Assembly: GCF_032854445.1 (NCBI RefSeq)
Contig: NW_027017975.1
Coordinates: 118,071-182,070, forward strand
Source: Liolophura sinensis
Lineage: Eukaryota; Mollusca; Polyplacophora; Chitonida; Chitonidae
DNA: 64,000 nucleotides
Reading direction: 5' to 3'
Made by a program: the position numbers and the translations under genes. The notes under the pieces were generated by a model, which ran no database searches, was not told the DNA's origin, and worked only from the letters and a program-made list of their open reading frames with translations. Numbering within the stretch: position 1 is the first letter of the stretch; the number at the start of each line of letters is the position of its first letter. Shown here piece after piece: positions 26,376 through 39,899 of this stretch.

Positions 26376-29300
26376 AAAGAATACGTCGGATTAGCCTCTT
26401 ACCAGCAGCATTGGAACAGTTTTTCTACTTTTGGATTTTTGCCTGGTCTTTTTGCGAATTGAAATCGGCTACATTAACTATGTACAATCGCGACTGGTCA
26501 TTACTATATTCAACTTTTCATTATAAGTTATGTGCCCTTCGGTAGCCCAGACGACGTCAAATCTTTGGGCCAAGCCCATTTAACTCACCCAGCAGTTGTC
26601 TTACTTCTAAGTCGAAGACAAACTCAATGTCTTTATCTACATGTAGAAAAACCACACCATTTGTATATAAAAAAAACACAAGGTACTTGATACAGTCCGC
26701 TGTAAAAAGTACAATTGAACACTGACCCACATCAATAAGGTGCCAAAAGATGCGCAATTGGGCCAGGCATCTCCAGCTGTTGAAAAATTGCAAATTTCCT
26801 TGGTTTCCATGGAGTAAGAGCCGTTGCTGGGCACGTGATCTTGACATCAATGATTATTCATTTGTGGCTACAGCCAAAAGTATTGGTCGGAGAGCAACGC
26901 GGTTTGCACCATTCGATTTCTCGTCAAAAAATACGTCGGATTAGCCTCTTACCAGCAGCATTGGAGCAGTTTTTCCACTTTTGGATTTTTGCCTGGTATT
27001 TTTTCTAATTGAAATCGGCTACATTAACTATGTACAATCGCGACTGGTCATTACTATATTCAACTTTTCATTATAAATTATGTGCCCTTCGGTAGCCCAG
27101 ACGACGTCAAATCTTTGGGCCAAGCCCATTTAACTCACCCAGCAAATGTCTTACTTCTAAGTCGAAGACAATCTCAATGTCTTTATCTACATATAGAAAA
27201 ACCACACCATTTATATATTAAAAAAACACAAGGTACTTGATACAGTCCGCTGTAAAAAGTACAATTGAACACTGACCCACATCAATAAGGTGCCAAAAGA
27301 TGCGCAATTGGGCCAGGCATCTCCAGCTGTTGAAAAATTGCAAATTTCCTTGGTTTCCATGGAGTAAGAGCCGTTGCTGGGCACGTGATCTTGACATCAA
27401 TGATTATTCATTTGTGGCTACAGCCCAAAGTATTGGTCGGAGAGCAACGCGGTTTGCACCATTCGATTTCTCGTCAAAGAATACGTCGGATTAGCCTCTT
27501 ACCAGCAGCATTGGAACAGTTTTTCCACTTTTGGATTTTTACCTGGTCGTTTTGCGAATTAAAATCGGCTACATTAACTATGTACAATCGCGACTGGTCA
27601 TTACTATATTCAACTTTTCATTATAAGTTATGTGCCCTTCGGTAGCCCAGACGACGTCAAATCTTTGGGCAAAGCCCATTTAACTCACCCAGCAGTTGTC
27701 TTACTTCTAAGTCGAAGACAAACTCAATGTCTTTATCTACATGTAGAAAAACCACACCATTTGTATATAAAAATAACACAAGGTACTTGATACAGTCCGC
27801 TGTAAAAAGTACAATTGAACACTGACCCACATCAATAAGGTGCCAAAAGATGCGCAATTGGGCCAGGCATCTCCAGCTGTTGAAAAATTGCAAATTTCTA
27901 TGGTTTCCATGGAGTAAGAGCCGTTGCTGGGCACGTGATCTTGACATCAATGATTATTCATTTGTGGCTACAGCCAAAAGTATTGGTCGGAGAGCAACGC
28001 GGTTTGCACCATTCGATTTCTCGTCAAAAAAATACGTCGGATTAGTCTCTTACCAGCAGCATTGGAACAGTTTTTCTACTTTTGGATTTTTGCCTGGTCT
28101 TTTTGCGAATTGAAATCGGCTACATTAACTATGTACTATCGCGACTGGTCATTACTATATTCAACTTTTCATTATAAGTTATGTGCCCTTCGGTAGCCCA
28201 GACGACGTCAAATCTTTGGGCCAAGCCCATTTAACTCACCCAGCAAATGTCTTACTTCTAAGTCGAAGACAAACTCAATGTCTTTATCTACATGTAGAAA
28301 AACCACACCATTTGTATATAAAAAAAACACAAGGTACATGATAAAGTCTGCTGTGAAAAGTACAATTGAACACTCACCCACATCAATAAGGTGCCAAAAG
28401 ATGCGCAATTGGGCCAGGCATCTCCAGCTGTTGAAAAATTGCAAATTTCCTTGGTTTCCATGGAGTAAGAGCCGTTGCTGGGCACGTGATCTTGACATAA
28501 ATGATGATTCATTTGTGGCTACAGCCAAAAGTATTGGTCGGAGAGCAACGCGGTTTGCACCATTCGATTTCTCGTCAAAGAATACGTCGGATTAGCCTCT
28601 TACCAGCAGCATTGAAACTGTTTTTCTACTTTTGGATTTTTGCCTGGTCTTTTTGCGAATTGAAATCGGCTACATTAACTATGTACAATCGCGACTGGTC
28701 ATTACTATATTCAACTTTTCATTATAAGTTATGTGCCCTTCGGTAGCCCAGACGACGTCAAATCTTTGGGCCAAGCCCATTTAACTCACCCAGCAGTTGT
28801 CTTACTTCTAAGTCGAAGACAAACTCAATGTCTTTATCTACATGTAGAAAAACCACACCATTTGTATATAAAAAAAACACAAGGTACTTGATACAGTCCG
28901 CTGTGAAAAGTACAATTGAACACTGACCCACATCAATAAGGTGCCAAAAGATGCGCAATTGGGCCAGGCATCTCCAGCTGTTGAAAAATTGCAAATTTCC
29001 TTGGTTTCCATGGAGTAAGAGCCGTTGCTGGGCACGTGATCTTGACATCAATGATTATTCATTTGTGGCTACAGCCAAAAGTATTGGTCGGAGAGCAACG
29101 CGGTTTGCACCATGCGATTTCTCGTCAAAAAATACGTCGGATTAGCCTCTTACCAGCAGCATTGGAACAGTTTTTCCACTTTTGGATTTTTGCCTGGTAT
29201 TTTCTCTAATTGAAATCGGCTACATTAACTATGTACAATCGCGACTGGTCATTACTATATTCAACTTTTCATTATAAATTATGTGCCCTTCGGTAGCCCA

Positions 29301-30090
29301 GACGACGTCAAATCTTTGGGCCAAGCCCATTTAACTCACCCAGCAAATGTCTTACTTCTAAGTCGAAGACAATCTCAATGTCTTTATCTACATATAGAAA
29401 AACCACACCATTTATATATTAAAAAAACACAAGGTACTTGATACAGTCCGCTGTAAAAAGTACAATTGAACACTGACCCACATCAATAAGGTGCCAAAAG
29501 ATGCGTAATTGGGCCAGGCATCTCCAGCTGTTGAAAAATTGCAAATTTCCTTGGTTTCCATGGAGTAAGAGCCGTTGCTGGGCACGTGATCTTGACATCA
29601 ATGATTATTCATTTGTGGCTACAGCCCAAAGTATTGGTCGGAGAGCAACGCGGTTTGCACCATTCGATTTCTCGTCAAAGAATACGTCGGATTAGCCTCT
29701 TACCAGCAGCATTGGAACAGTTTTTCCACTTTTGGATTTTTACCTGGTCGTTTTGCGAATTGAAATCGGCTACATTGACTATGTACAATCGCGACTGGTC
29801 ATTATTATATTCAACTTTTCATTATAAGTTATGTGCCCTTCGGTAGCCCAGACGACGTCAAATCTTTGGGCAAAGCCCATTTAACTCACCCAGCAGTTGT
29901 CTTACTTCTAAGTCGAAGACAAACTCAATGTCTTTATCTACATGTAGAAAAAACCACACCATTTGTATATAAAAATAACACAAGGTACTTGATACAGTCC
30001 GCTGTAAAAAGTACAATTGAACACTGACCCACATCAATAAGGTGCCAAAAGATGCGCAATTGGGCCAGGCATCTCCAGCTGTTGAAAAAT
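26178..30090 (-). repeat. 4-monomer duplication (offset 2201 bp), right domain
   Basis: About 1.7 kb at 26178-27890 recurs at 28379-30090. Shared rare markers are CGTCAAAGAATACG, CATTATAAATTATG (about 27069 and 29270), CTACATATAG (27187 and 29388), TTATATATTAAAAAAAC (27211 and 29412), TTTTTACCTGGTCG (27536 and 29737), GGGCAAAGCCC (27667 and 29868) and AAAATAACAC (27770 and 29970). The copies have since diverged at roughly ten sites, for example ATTGAAACTG near 28611, CATGCGAT near 29112 and ATGCGTAATTG near 29503. This is therefore an older event than the 21-26 kb duplication. Confidence 0.75.
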
Positions 30091-30130
30091 TGCAAATTTC
30101 CTTGGTTTCCATGGAGTAAGAGCAGTTGCT

Positions 30131-33100
30131 GGGCACGTGATCTTGACATCAATGATTATTCATTTGTGGCTACAGCCAAAAGTATTGGTCGGAGAGCAAC
30201 GCGGTTTGCACCATTCGATTTCTCGTCAAAAAATACGTCGGATTAGCCTCTTACCAGCAGCATTGGAACAGTTTTTCCACTTTTGGATTTTTGCCTGGTA
30301 TTTTTTCTAATTGAAATCGGCTACATTAACTATGTACAATCGCGACTGGTCATTACTATATTCAACTTTTCATTATAAGTTATGTGCCCTTCGGTAGCCC
30401 AGACGACGTCAAATCTTTGGGCCAAGCCCATTTAACTCACCCAGCAAATGTCTTACTTCTAAGTCGAAGACAAACTCAATGTCTTTATCTACATGTAGAA
30501 AAACCACACCATTTGTATATAAAAAAAGCACAAGGTACATGATAAAGTCTGCTGTAAAGAGTACAATTGAACACTGACTCACATCAATAAGGTGCCAAAA
30601 GATGCGCAATTGGGCCAGGCATCTCCAGCTGTTGAAAAATTGCAAATTTCTATGGTTTCCATGGAGTAAGAGCCGTTGCTGGGCACGTGATCTTGACATC
30701 AATGATTATTCATTTGTGGCTACAGCCAAAAGTATTGGTCGGAGAGCAACGCGGTTTGCACCATTCGATTTCTCGTCAAAAAATACGTCGGATTAGCCTC
30801 TTACCAGCAGCATTGGAACAGTTTTTCCACTTTTGGATTTTTGCCTGGTATTTTTGCTAATTGAAATCGGCTACATTAACTATGTACAATCGCGACTGGT
30901 CATTACTATATTCAACTTTTCATTATAAGTTATGTGCCCTTCGGTAGCCCAGACGACGTCAAATCTTTGGGCCAAGCCCATTTAACTCACCCAGAAAATG
31001 TCTTACTTCTAAGTCGAAGACAAACTCAATGTCTTTATCTACATGTAGAAAAACCACACCATTTGTATATAAAAAAAAACACAAGGTACTTGATACAGTC
31101 CGCTGTAAAAAGTACAATTGAACACTGACCCACATCAATAAGGTGCCAAAAGATGCGCAATTGGGCCAGGCATCTCCAGCTGTTGAAAAATTGTAAATTT
31201 CCTTGGTTTCTATGGAGTAAGAGCCGTTGCTGGGCACGTGATCTTGACATCAATGATTATTCATTTGTGGCTACAGCCAAAAGTATTGGTCGGAGAGCAA
31301 CGCGGTTTGCACCATTCGATTTCTCGTCAAAAAAATACGTCGGATTAGCCTCTTACCAGCAGCATTGGAACAGTTTTTCTACTTTTGGATTTTTGCCTGG
31401 TCTTTTTGCTAATTGAAATCGGCTACATTAACTATGTACAATCGCGACTGGTCATTACTATATTCAACTTTTCATTATAAGTTATGTGCCCTTCGGTAGC
31501 CCAGACGACGTCAAATCTTTGGGCCAAGCCCATTTAACTCACCCAGCAAATGTCTTACTTCTAAGTCGAAGACAAAATCAGTGTCTTTATCTACATGTAG
31601 AAAAACCACACCATTTGTATATAAAAAAAACACAAGGTACTTGATACAGTCCGCTGTAAAAAGTACAATTGAACACTGACCCACATCAATAAGGTGCCAA
31701 AAGATGCGCAATTGGGCCAGGCATCTCCAGCTGTTGAAAAATTGCAAATTTCCTTGGTTTCCATGGAGTAAGAGCCGTTGCTGGGCACGTGATCTTGACA
31801 TAAATGATGATTCATTTGTGGCTACAGCCAAAAGTATTGGTCGGAGAGCAACGCGGTTTGCACCATTCGATTTCTCGTCAAAGAATACGTCGGATTAGCC
31901 TCTTACCAGCAGCATTGGAACAGTTTTTCTACTTTTGGATTTTTGCCTGGTCTTTTTGCGAATTGAAATCGACTACATTAACTATGTACAATCGCGACTG
32001 GTCATTACTATATTCAACTTTTCATTATAAGTTATGTGCCCTTCGGTAGCCCAGACGACGTCAAATCTTTGGGCCAAGCCCATTTAACTCACCCAGCAAA
32101 TGTCTTACTTCTAAGTCGAAGACAAACTCAATGTCTTTATCTACATGTAGAAAAACCACACCATTTGTATATAAAAAAAACACAAGGTACATGATAAAGT
32201 CTGCTGTGAAAAGTACAATTGAACACTGACCCACATCAATAAGGTGCCAAAAGATGCGCAAGTGGGCCAGGCATCTCCAGCTGTTGAAAAATTGCAAATT
32301 TCTATGGTTTCCATGGAGTAAGAGCCGTTGCTGGGCACGTGATCTTGACATCAATGATTATTCATTTGTGGCTACAGCCAAAAGTATTGGTCGGAGAGCA
32401 ACGCGGTTTGCACCATTCGATTTCTCGTCAAAAAATACGTCGGATTAGCCTCTTACCAGCAGCATTGGAACAGTTTTTCCACTTTTGGATTTTTGCCTGG
32501 TATTTTTTCTAATTGAAATCGGCTACATTAACTATGTACAATCGCGACTGGTCATTACTATATTCAACTTTTCATTATAAGTTATGTGCCCTTCGGTAGC
32601 CCAGACGACGTCAAATCTTTGGGCCAAGCCCATTTAACTCACCCAGCAAATGTCTTACTTCTAAGTCGAAGACAAACTCAATGTCTTTATCTACATGTAG
32701 AAAAACCACACCATTTGTATATAAAAAAAGCACAAGGTACATGATAAAGTCTGCTGTAAAGAGTACAATTGAACACTGACTCACATCAATAAGGTGCCAA
32801 AAGATGCGCAATTGGGCCAGGCATCTCCAGCTGTTGAAAAATTGCAAATTTCTATGGTTTCCATGGAGTAAGAGCCGTTGCTGGGCACGTGATCTTGACA
32901 TCAATGATTATTCATTTGTGGCTACAGCCAAAAGTATTGGTCGGAGAGCAACGCGGTTTGCACCATTCGATTTCTCGTCAAAAAATACGTCGGATTAGCC
33001 TCTTACCAGCAGCATTTGAACAGTTTTTCCACTTTTGGATTTTTGCCTGGTCTTTTTGCTAATTGAAATCGGCTACATTAACTATGTACAATCGCGACTG

Positions 33101-34126
33101 GTCATTACTATATTCAACTTTTCATTATAAGTTATGTGCCCTTCGGTAGCCCAGACGACGTCAAATCTTTGGGCCAAGCCCATTTAACTCACCCAGAAAA
33201 TGTCTTACTTCTAAGTCGAAGACAAACTCAATGTCTTTATCTACATGTAGAAAAACCACACCATTTGTATATAAAAAAAACACAAGGTACTTGATACAGT
33301 CCGCTGTAAAAAGTACAATTGAACACTGACCCACATCAATAAGGTGCCAAAAGATGCGCAATTGGGCCAGGCATCTCCAGCTGTTGAAAAATTGTAAATT
33401 TCCTTGGTTTCTATGGAGTAAGAGCCGTTGCTGGGCACCTGATCTTGACATCAATGATTATTCATTTGTGGCTACAGCCAAAAGTATTGGTCGGAGAGCA
33501 ACGCGGTTTGCACCATTCGATTTCTCGTCAAAAAAATACGTCGGATTAGCCTCTTACCAGCAGCATTGGAACAGTTTTTCTACTTTTGGATTTTTGCCTG
33601 GTCTTTTTGCTAATTGAAATCGGCAACATTAACTATGTACAATCGCGACTGGTCATTACTATATTCAACTTTTCATTATAAGTTATGTGCCCTTCGGTAG
33701 CCCAGACGACGTCAAATCTTTGGGCCAAGCCCATTTAACTCCCCCAGCAAATGTCTTACTTCTAAGTCGAAGACAAAATCAGTGTCTTTATCTACATGTA
33801 GAAAAACCACACCATTTGTATATAAAAAAAAACACAAGGTACTTGATACAGTCCGCTGTAAAAAGTACAATTGAACACTGACCCACATCAATAAGGTGCC
33901 AAAAGATGCGCAATTGGGCCAGGCATCTCCAGCTGTTGAAAAATTGCAAATTTCCTTGGTTTCCATGGAGTAAGAGCCGTTGCTGGGCACGTGATCTTGA
34001 CATAAATGATGATTCATTTGTGGCTACAGCCAAAAGTATTGGTCGGAGAGCAACGCGGTTTGCACCATTCGATTTCTCGTCAAAGAATACGTCGGATTAG
34101 CCTCTTACCAGCAGCATTGGAACAGT
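30131..34126 (-). repeat. 4-monomer duplication (offset 2202 bp), right domain
   Basis: About 1.8 kb at 30131-31925 recurs at 32333-34126. Shared markers are AAAGCACAAGGTACATG (about 30526 and 32728), TGTAAAGAGTAC (30553 and 32755), TGACTCACATC, CCCAGAAAATG (30991 and 33193), AAATTGTAAATTTCC, TTCTATGGAG, the AAATCAGTGTC form and CATAAATGATGATTC. A handful of differences separate them, including CATTTGAAC near 33014, CACCTGATC near 33437, GGCAACATT near 33622 and ACTCCCCCAGC near 33738. The AAATCAGTGTC and CATAAATGATG pair also links this block to the 21-26 kb unit. Confidence 0.75.
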
Positions 34127-37100
34127 TTTTCCACTTTTGGATTTTTACCTGGTCGTTTTGCGAATTGAAATCGGCTACATTAACTATGTACAATCGCGAC
34201 TGGTCATTACTATATTCAACTTTTCATTATAAGTTATGTGCCCTTCGGTAGCCCAGACGACGTCAAATCTTTGGGCAAGGCCCATTTAACTCACCCAGCA
34301 GTTGTCTTACTTCTAAGTCGAAGACAAACTCAATGTCTTTATCTACATGTAGAAAAACCACACCATTTGTATATAAAAATAACACAAGGTACTTGATACA
34401 GTCCGCTGTAAAAAGTACAATTGAACACTGACCCACATCAATAAGGTGCCAAAAGATGCGCAATTGGGCCAGGCATCTCCAGCTGTTGAAAAATTGCAAA
34501 TTTCTATGGTTTCCATGGAGTAAGAGCCGTTGCTGGGCACGTGATCTTGACATCAATGATTATTCATTTGTGGCTACAGCCAAAAGTATTGGTCGGAGAG
34601 CAACGCGGTTTGCACCATTCGATTTCTCGTCAAAAAATACGTCGGATTAGCCTCTTACCAGCAGCATTGGAACAGTTTTTCCACTTTTGGATTTTTGCCT
34701 GGTCTTTTTGCTAATTGAAATCGGCTACATTAACTATGTACAATCGCGACTGGTCATTACTATATTCAACTTTTCATTATAAGTTATGTGCCCTTCGGTA
34801 GCCCAGACGACGTCAAATCTTTGGGCCAAGCCCATTTAACTCACCCAGCAAATGTCTTACTTCTAAGTCGAAGACAAACTCAATGTCTTTATCTACATGT
34901 AGAAAAACCACACCATTTGTATATAAAAAAAACACAAGGTACTTGATACAGTCCGCTGTAAAAAGTACAATTGAACACTGACCCACATCAATAAGGTGCC
35001 AAAAGATGCGCAATTGGGCCAGGCATCTCCAGCTGTTGAAAAATTGCAAATTTCATTGGTTTCCATGGAGTAAGAGCCGTTGCTGGGCACGTGATCTTGA
35101 CATCAATGATTATTCATTTGTGGCTACAGCCAAAAGTATTAGTCGGAGAGCAACGCGGTTTGCACCATTCGATTTCTCGTCAAAAAATACGTCGGATTAG
35201 CCTCTTACCAGCAGCATTGGAACAGTTTTTCTACTTTTGGATTTTTGCCTGGTCTTTTTGCGAATTGAAATCGGCTACATTAACTATGTACAATCGCGAC
35301 TGGTCATTACTATATTCAACTTTTCATTATAAGTTATGTGCCTTTCGGTAGCCCAGACGACGTCAAATCTTTGGGCCAAGCCCATTTAACTCACCCAGCA
35401 AATGTCTTACTTCTAAGTCGAAGACAAACTCAATGTCTTTATCTACATGTAGAAAAACCACACCATTTGTATATAAAAAAACACAAGGTACTTGATACAG
35501 TCCGCTGTAAAAAGTACAATTGAACACTGACCCACATCAATAAGATGCCAAAAGATGCGCAATTGGGCCAGGCATCTCCAGTTGTTGAAAAATTGCAAAT
35601 TTCCTTGGTTTCCATGGAGTAAGAGCCGTTGCTGGGCACGTGATCTTGACATCAATGATTATTCATTTGTGGCTACAGCCAAAAGTATTGGTCGGAGAGC
35701 AACGCGGTTTGCACCATTCGATTTCTCGTCAAAAAATACGTCGGATTAGCCTCTTACCAGCAGCATTGGAACAGTTTTTCTACTTTTGGATTTTTGCCTG
35801 GTCTTTTTGCTAATTGAAATCGGCTACATTAACTATGTACAATCGCGACTGGTCATTACTATATTCAACTTTTCATTATAAGTTATGTGCCCTTCGGTAG
35901 CCCAGACGACGTCAAATCTTTGGGCCAAGCCCATTTAACTCACCCAGCAAATGTCTTACTTCTAAGTCGAAGACAAACTCAATGTCTTTATCTACATGTA
36001 GAAAAACCACACCATTTGTATATAAAAAAACACAAGGTACATGATAAAGTCTGCCGTGAAAAGTACAATTGAACACTGACCCACATCAATAAGGTGCCAA
36101 AAGATGCGCAATTGGGCCAGGCATCTCCAGCTGTTGAAAAATTGCAAATTTCTATGGTTCCCATGGAGTAAGAGCCGTTGCTGGGCACGTGATCTTGACA
36201 TCAATGATTATTCATTTGTGGCTACAGCCAAAAGTATTGGTCGGAGAGCAACGCGGTTTGCACCATTCGATTTCTCGTCAAAAAATACGTCGGATTAGCC
36301 TCTTACCAGCAGCAGTGGAACAGTTTTTCTACTTTTGGATTTTTGCCTGGTCTTTTTGCGAATTGAAATCGGCTACATTAACTATGTACAATCGCGACTG
36401 GTCATTACTATATTCAACTTTTCATTATAAGTGATGTCCCCTTCGGTAGCCCAGACGACGTCAAATCTTTGGGCAAAGCCCATTTAACTCACCCAGCAGT
36501 TGTCTTACTTCTAAGTCGAAGACAAACTCAATGTCTTTATCTACATGTAGAAAAACCACACCATTTGTATATAAAAATAACACAAGGTACTTGATACAGT
36601 CCGCTGTAAAAAGTACAATTGAACACTGACCCACATCAATAAGGTGCCAAAAGATGCGCAATTGGGCCAGGCATCTCCAGCTGTTGAAAAATTGCAAATT
36701 TCCTTGGTTTCCATGGAGTAAGAGCAGTTGCTGGGCACGTGATCTTGACATCAATGATTATTCATTTGTGGCTACAGCCAAAAGTATTGGTCGGAGAGCA
36801 ACGCGGTTTGCACCATTCGATTTCTCGTCAAAAAATACGTCGGATTAGTCTCTTACCAGCAGCATTGGAACAGTTTTTCTACTTTTGGATTTTTGCCTGG
36901 TCTTTTTGCGAATTTGAAATCGGCTACATTAACTATGTACAATCGCGACTGGTCATTACTATATTCAACTTTTCATTATAAGTTATGTGCCCTTCGGTAG
37001 CCCAGACGACGTCAAATCTTTGGGCCAAGCCCATTTAACTCACCCAGCAAATGTCTTACTTCTAAGTCGAAGACAAACTCAATGTCTTTATCTACATGTA

Positions 37101-37361
37101 GAAAAACCACACCATTTGTATATAAAAAAAAACACAAGGTACATGATAAAGTCTGCTGTGAAAAGTACAATTGAACACTGACCCACATCAATAAGGTGCC
37201 AAAAGATGCGCAATTGGGCCAGGCATCTCCAGCTGTTGAAAAATTGCAAATTTCCTTGGTTTCCATGGAGTAAGAGCCGTTGCTGGGCACGTGATCTTGA
37301 CATAAATGATGATTCATTTGTGGCTACAGCCAAAAGTATTGGTCGGAGAGCAACGCGGTTT

Positions 37362-37399
37362 GCACCATTCGATTTCTCGTGCACCATTCGATTTCTCGT
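37362..37399 (-). repeat. Perfect 19-bp tandem duplication inside a monomer
   Basis: GCACCATTCGATTTCTCGT stands at 37362-37380 and again, identically, at 37381-37399. This explains the 569-bp spacing of the monomer anchors at 37206 and 37775. It is the only such internal duplication I noticed in the array. No longer flanking repeat is visible, so replication slippage is a simple explanation. Confidence 0.93.
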
Positions 37400-39899
37400 C
37401 AAAAAATACGTCGGATTAGCCTCTTACCAGCAGCATTGGAACAGTTTTTCTACTTTTGGATTTTTGCCTGGTCTTTTTGCGAATTGAAATCGGCTACATT
37501 AACTATGTACAATCGCGACTGGTCATTACTATATTCAACTTTTCATTATAAGTTATGTGCCCTTCGGTAGCCCAGACGACGTCAAATCTTTGGGCCAAGC
37601 CCATTTAACTCACCCAGCAAATGTCTTACTTCTAAGTCGAAGACAAACTCAATGTCTTTATCTACATGTAGAAAAACCACACCATTTGTATATAAAAAAA
37701 ACACAAGGTACTTGATACAGTCCGCTGTAAAAAGTACAATTGAACACTGACCCACATCAATAAGGTGCCAAAAGATGCGCAATTGGGCCAGGCATCTCCA
37801 GCTGTTGAAAAATTGCAAATTTCCTTGGTTTCCATGGAGTAAGAGCCGTTGCTGGGCACGTGATCTTGACATCAATGATTATTCATTTGTGGCTACAGCC
37901 AAAAGTATTGGTCGGAGAGCAACGCGGTTTGCACCATTCGATTTCTCGTCAAAAAATACGTCGGATTAGCCTCTTACCAGCAGCATTGGAACAGTTTTTC
38001 TACTTTTGGATTTTTGCCAGGTCTTTTTGCGAATTGAAATCGGCTACATTAACTATGTACAATCGCGACTGGTCATTACTATATTCAACTTTTCATTATA
38101 AGTTATGTGGCCTTCGGTAGCCCAGACGACGTCAAATCTTTGGGCCAAGCCCATTTAACTCACCCAGCAGTTGTCTTACTTCTAAGTCGAAGACAAACTC
38201 AATGTCTTTATCTACATGTAGAAAAACCACACCATTTGTATATAAAAAAAGCACAAGGTACTTGATACAGTCCGCTGTAAAAAGTACAATTGAACACTGA
38301 CCCACATCAATAAGGTGCCAAAAGATGCGCAATTGGGTCAGGCATCTGCAGCTGTTGAAAAATTGCAAATTTCCTTGGTTTCCATGGAGTAAGAGCCGTT
38401 GCTGGGCACGTGATCTTGACATCAATGATTATTCATTTGTGGCTACAGCCAAAAGTATTGGTCGGAGAGCAACGCGGTTTGCACCATTCGATTTCTCGTC
38501 AAAAAATACGTCGGATTAGCCTCTTACCAGCAGCATTGGAACAGTTTTTCCACTTTTGGATTTTTGCCTGGTATTTTTTCTAATTGAAATCGGCTACATT
38601 AACTATGTACAATCGCGACTGGTCATTACTATATTCAACTTTTCATTATAAGTTATGTGCCCTTCGGTAGCCCAGACGACGTCAAATCTTTGGGCCAAGC
38701 CCATTTAACTCACCCAGCAAATGTCTTACTTCTAAGTCGAAGACAAACTCAATGTCTTTATCTACATGTAGAAAAACCACACCATTTGTATATAAAAAAA
38801 CACAAGGTACATGATAAAGTCTGCTGTAAAAAGTACAATTGAACACTGACCCACATCAATAAGGTGCCAAAAGATGCGCAATTGGGTCAGGCATCTCCAG
38901 CTGTTGAAAAATTGCAAATTTCCTTGGTTTTCATGGAGTAAGAGCCGTTGCTGGGCACGTGATCTTGACATCAATGATTATTCATTTGTGGCTACAGCCA
39001 AAAGTATTGGTCGGAGAGCAACGCGGTTTGCACCATTCGATTTCTCGTCAAAAAATACGTCGGATTAGCCTCTTACCAGCAGCATTGGAACAGTTTTTCC
39101 ACTTTTGGATTTTTGCCTGGTATTTTTTCTAATTGAAATCGGCTACATTAACTATGTACAATCGCGACTGGTCATTACTATATTCAACTTTTCATTATAA
39201 GTTATGTGCCCTTCGGTAGCCCAGACGACGTAAAATCTTTGGGCCAAGCCCATTTAACTCACCCAGCAGTTGTCTTACTTCTAAGTCGAAGACAAACTCA
39301 ATGTCTTTATCTACATGTAGAAAAACCACACCATTTGTATATAAAAAAAACACAAGGTACTTGATACAGTCCGCTGTAAAAAGTACAATTGAACACTGAC
39401 CCACATCAATAAGGTGCCAAAAGATGCGCAATTGGGCCAGGCATCTCCAGCTGTTGAAAAATTGCAAATTTCCTTGGTTTCCATGGAGTAAGAGCCGTTG
39501 CTGGGCACGTGATCTTGACATCAATGATTATTCATTTGTGGCTACAGCCAAAAGTATTGGTCGGAGAGCAACGCGGTTTGCACCATTCGATTTCTCGTCA
39601 AAAAATACGTCGGATTAGCCTCTTACCAGCAGCATTGGAACAGTTTTTCCACTTTTGGATTTTTACCTGGTCTTTTTGCTAATTGAAATCGGCTACATTA
39701 ACTATGTACAATCGCGACTGGTCATTACTATATTCAACTTTTCATTATAAGTTATGTGCCCTTCGGTAGCCCAGACGACGTCAAATCTTTGGGCCAAGCC
39801 CATTTAACTCACCCAGCAAATGTCTTACTTCTAAGTCGAAGACAAACTCAATGTCTTTATCTACATGTAGAAAAACCACACCATTTGTATATAAAAAAA

